A stretch of 7,098 nucleotides of DNA, from NCBI GenBank assembly GCA_030697085.1, contig JAUYQT010000695.1:1-7098 (forward strand). Direction: 5' to 3'. The stretch's first letter is position 1. The number at the start of each line of letters is the position of its first letter. Shown here piece after piece: positions 5,636 through 7,098 of this stretch. Made by a program: the position numbers and the translations under genes. The notes beneath the pieces are model-generated. The model was not told the DNA's origin and searched no databases. It was given only the letters and a program-made list of their open reading frames with translations. Source of the stretch: Azonexus sp. (GTDB lineage: Bacteria; Pseudomonadota; Gammaproteobacteria; Burkholderiales; Rhodocyclaceae).

Positions 5636-7098
5636 ATGAGCAAAAAGCTGATCATTGCCGAAAAACCCTCCGTCGCCGCCGATATTGCCAAGGCGTTGGG
5701 CGGTTTCACCAAGCACGACGACTACTTCGAAAGCGAGACGCATGTCATCTCTTCCGCGGTCGGTCACCTGCTGGAACTGCGTTGTCCCGAAGAATTCGAG
5801 GTCAAGCGCGGCAAATGGTCGTTTGCCCATCTGCCGGTGATTCCGCCGAACTTCGCGCTGGCGCCGATCGAAAAAACCGAATCCCGCCTCAAGGTGCTGA
5901 CCAAACTGATCAAGCGCAAGGATGTTGAAGCCCTGATCAACGCCTGTGACGCGGGGCGCGAAGGTGAATTGATCTTCAACTACATCGCCCAGTACACCAA
6001 ATCCGCCAAACCGGTGCAGCGCCTCTGGCTGCAATCAATGACCCAGGGCGCCATCCGCGACGGTTTTTCCCGCCTGCGCGAGGGCAAGGAAATGCAGGGC
6101 CTCGGCGATGCCGCCGTCTGCCGCTCCGAGTCCGACTGGCTGGTGGGCATCAACGGCACCCGGGCGATGACCGCCTTCAATTCAAAAACCGGCGGCTTCC
6201 ACCTGACCACCGTCGGCCGCGTCCAGACGCCAACCCTGGCCATCGTCGTCGAACGCGAAAAGAAAATCCGCGAATTCAAGGCACGTTCGTACTGGGAAGT
6301 CGAAGGCGAGTTTGAAGCCAAAGCCGGAAGTTACATCGGCAAATGGTTCGACGAAGGCTTCAAGGGCAAGGAAAACGACGAACACGCCCGCGCCGACCGC
6401 ATCTGGGAACAATCCAAGGCCGATGCCATCCGTGCCGCCACCCTCGGCAAACCCGGCATCGTCACCGAAGAAGCCAAGCCGGAAACCCGCCTCTCGCCGC
6501 TGCTCTTCGATTTGACCAGCCTGCAGCGCGAAGCGAATGCTCGCTTTGGGTTCTCGGCCAAGACCACGCTCTCGCTGGCGCAAGCCCTCTACGAAAAACA
6601 CAAGGTCCTGACCTACCCACGGACCGACTCGCGTTGCCTGCCGGAAGACTACATTCCAACCGTCAATGCCACACTTTCGATACTGACCGGCGAAGGCGCC
6701 GGCAAGGGTCACGACGAAGCACTGATCGCCCGCTATTCGCCGTTCGCCCAGCAGATTCTGACGCGCAACTGGGTAACGCCGAACAAACGCATTTTCAATA
6801 ATGCAAAGATCAGCGATCACTTTGCGATCATCCCGACGCCACAGGCCCCGAAAAACCTGAACGAACTGGAACAGAAACTTTACGACTTCGTCGTCAAACG
6901 CTTCCTTTCCGTCTTCTTCCCGGCCGCCGAATATCTGGTAACCACCCGCATCACCCGCGTTGAGGGCTATCCCTTCAAAACCGAAGGCAAGGTACTGGTC
7001 AATCCAGGCTGGCTGGCCGTGCATGGCAAGGAAGCGCAGGAAGGCACCGAAGGCAATCTGGTTGCGGTCGACGCTGGCGAAAAGGTAAAAACCGAAGA
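5636..7098 (+). CDS. topB: Type IA DNA topoisomerase III-like (TopB), N-terminal part
   Basis: This is a type IA topoisomerase, which passes strands through a transient single-strand break via a 5'-phosphotyrosine. The 487 codons seen are open to the window edge, so the C-terminus is missing. The Toprim domain (about 1-150) starts K4-L-I-I-A-E9-K-P-S-V-A, the EKPS form typical of topoisomerase III rather than the E-S-P-A-K of TopA. It continues with D105-A-G-R-E109-G-E; Gly107 replaces the second Asp of the E. coli acidic triad, a change that I recall is common in this TopB branch. The R195-V-Q-T-P-T-L motif and catalytic Tyr327 in T-Y-P-R-T-D-S-R complete the core. It lies 87 bases after dprA on the same strand and may share its transcript. 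The ATG at 5636 gives the expected M-S-K-K-L N-terminus. Older annotations might label such genes topA. Confidence 0.93.
   Translation, partial: MSKKLIIAEKPSVAADIAKALGGFTKHDDYFESETHVISSAVGHLLELRCPEEFEVKRGKWSFAHLPVIPPNFALAPIEKTESRLKVLTKLIKRKDVEALINACDAGREGELIFNYIAQYTKSAKPVQRLWLQSMTQGAIRDGFSRLREGKEMQGLGDAAVCRSESDWLVGINGTRAMTAFNSKTGGFHLTTVGRVQTPTLAIVVEREKKIREFKARSYWEVEGEFEAKAGSYIGKWFDEGFKGKENDEHARADRIWEQSKADAIRAATLGKPGIVTEEAKPETRLSPLLFDLTSLQREANARFGFSAKTTLSLAQALYEKHKVLTYPRTDSRCLPEDYIPTVNATLSILTGEGAGKGHDEALIARYSPFAQQILTRNWVTPNKRIFNNAKISDHFAIIPTPQAPKNLNELEQKLYDFVVKRFLSVFFPAAEYLVTTRITRVEGYPFKTEGKVLVNPGWLAVHGKEAQEGTEGNLVAVDAGEKVKTE

Noticed and set aside
6182..7024. Long minus-strand open frame (280 codons) opposite topB.
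   Set aside because: The plus strand carries unmistakable topoisomerase motifs. The antisense product is low-complexity (rich in F, G, V, A), as expected from reversed GC-rich codons.
5636..7098. Calling this gene topA (topoisomerase I).
   Set aside because: The N-terminal E-K-P-S motif and D-A-G-R-E-G-E sequence fit the topoisomerase III-like branch, not the TopA E-S-P-A-K form.

Overview
The window looks like core chromosome of a betaproteobacterium, most likely of the Rhodocyclales type (Dechloromonas/Azonexus-like). This is inferred from the moderately high GC content, the codon use, the gene set and the character of the proteins; no database search was possible. Nearly all of it is coding. 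I see no rRNA, tRNA, insertion sequence, phage gene or CRISPR array.

Layout. Bases 1-495 (minus) hold the first 165 codons of rsmB, the 16S rRNA m5C967 methyltransferase. A 65-bp divergent gap follows. Two plus-strand genes come next: a secreted S1/P1-type nuclease (561-1460) and a pyruvoyl-dependent SpeD-type decarboxylase (1491-1874). Between these two lies a perfect 14-bp palindrome, GTTTCACGTGAAAC (1461-1474). It matches the core of parS, the site bound by the chromosome-partitioning protein ParB. Facing them on the minus strand are fmt (2810-1878) and def (3310-2807), overlapping by four bases. A 142-bp AT-rich divergent region separates def from a plus-strand operon. That operon holds an exported LysM-domain protein (3453-4475), dprA (4472-5548, also a four-base overlap) and, after an 87-bp gap with two hairpins, the first 487 codons of a type IA topoisomerase of the TopB kind (5636 to the window edge).

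How it fits together. Def, Fmt and RsmB are housekeeping factors of protein synthesis (initiator formylation, deformylation, rRNA modification), usually encoded side by side. The LysM gene and dprA are their usual neighbours. In Pseudomonas this block lies close to dnaA/oriC, which fits a parS site here. The odd feature is that the nuclease-speD pair sits in reverse orientation between fmt and rsmB, splitting the usual def-fmt-rsmB run and bringing the palindrome with it. The best leads are the putative parS site, this inserted pair, and -10-like hexamers lying only 6-7 bases before three of the start codons.
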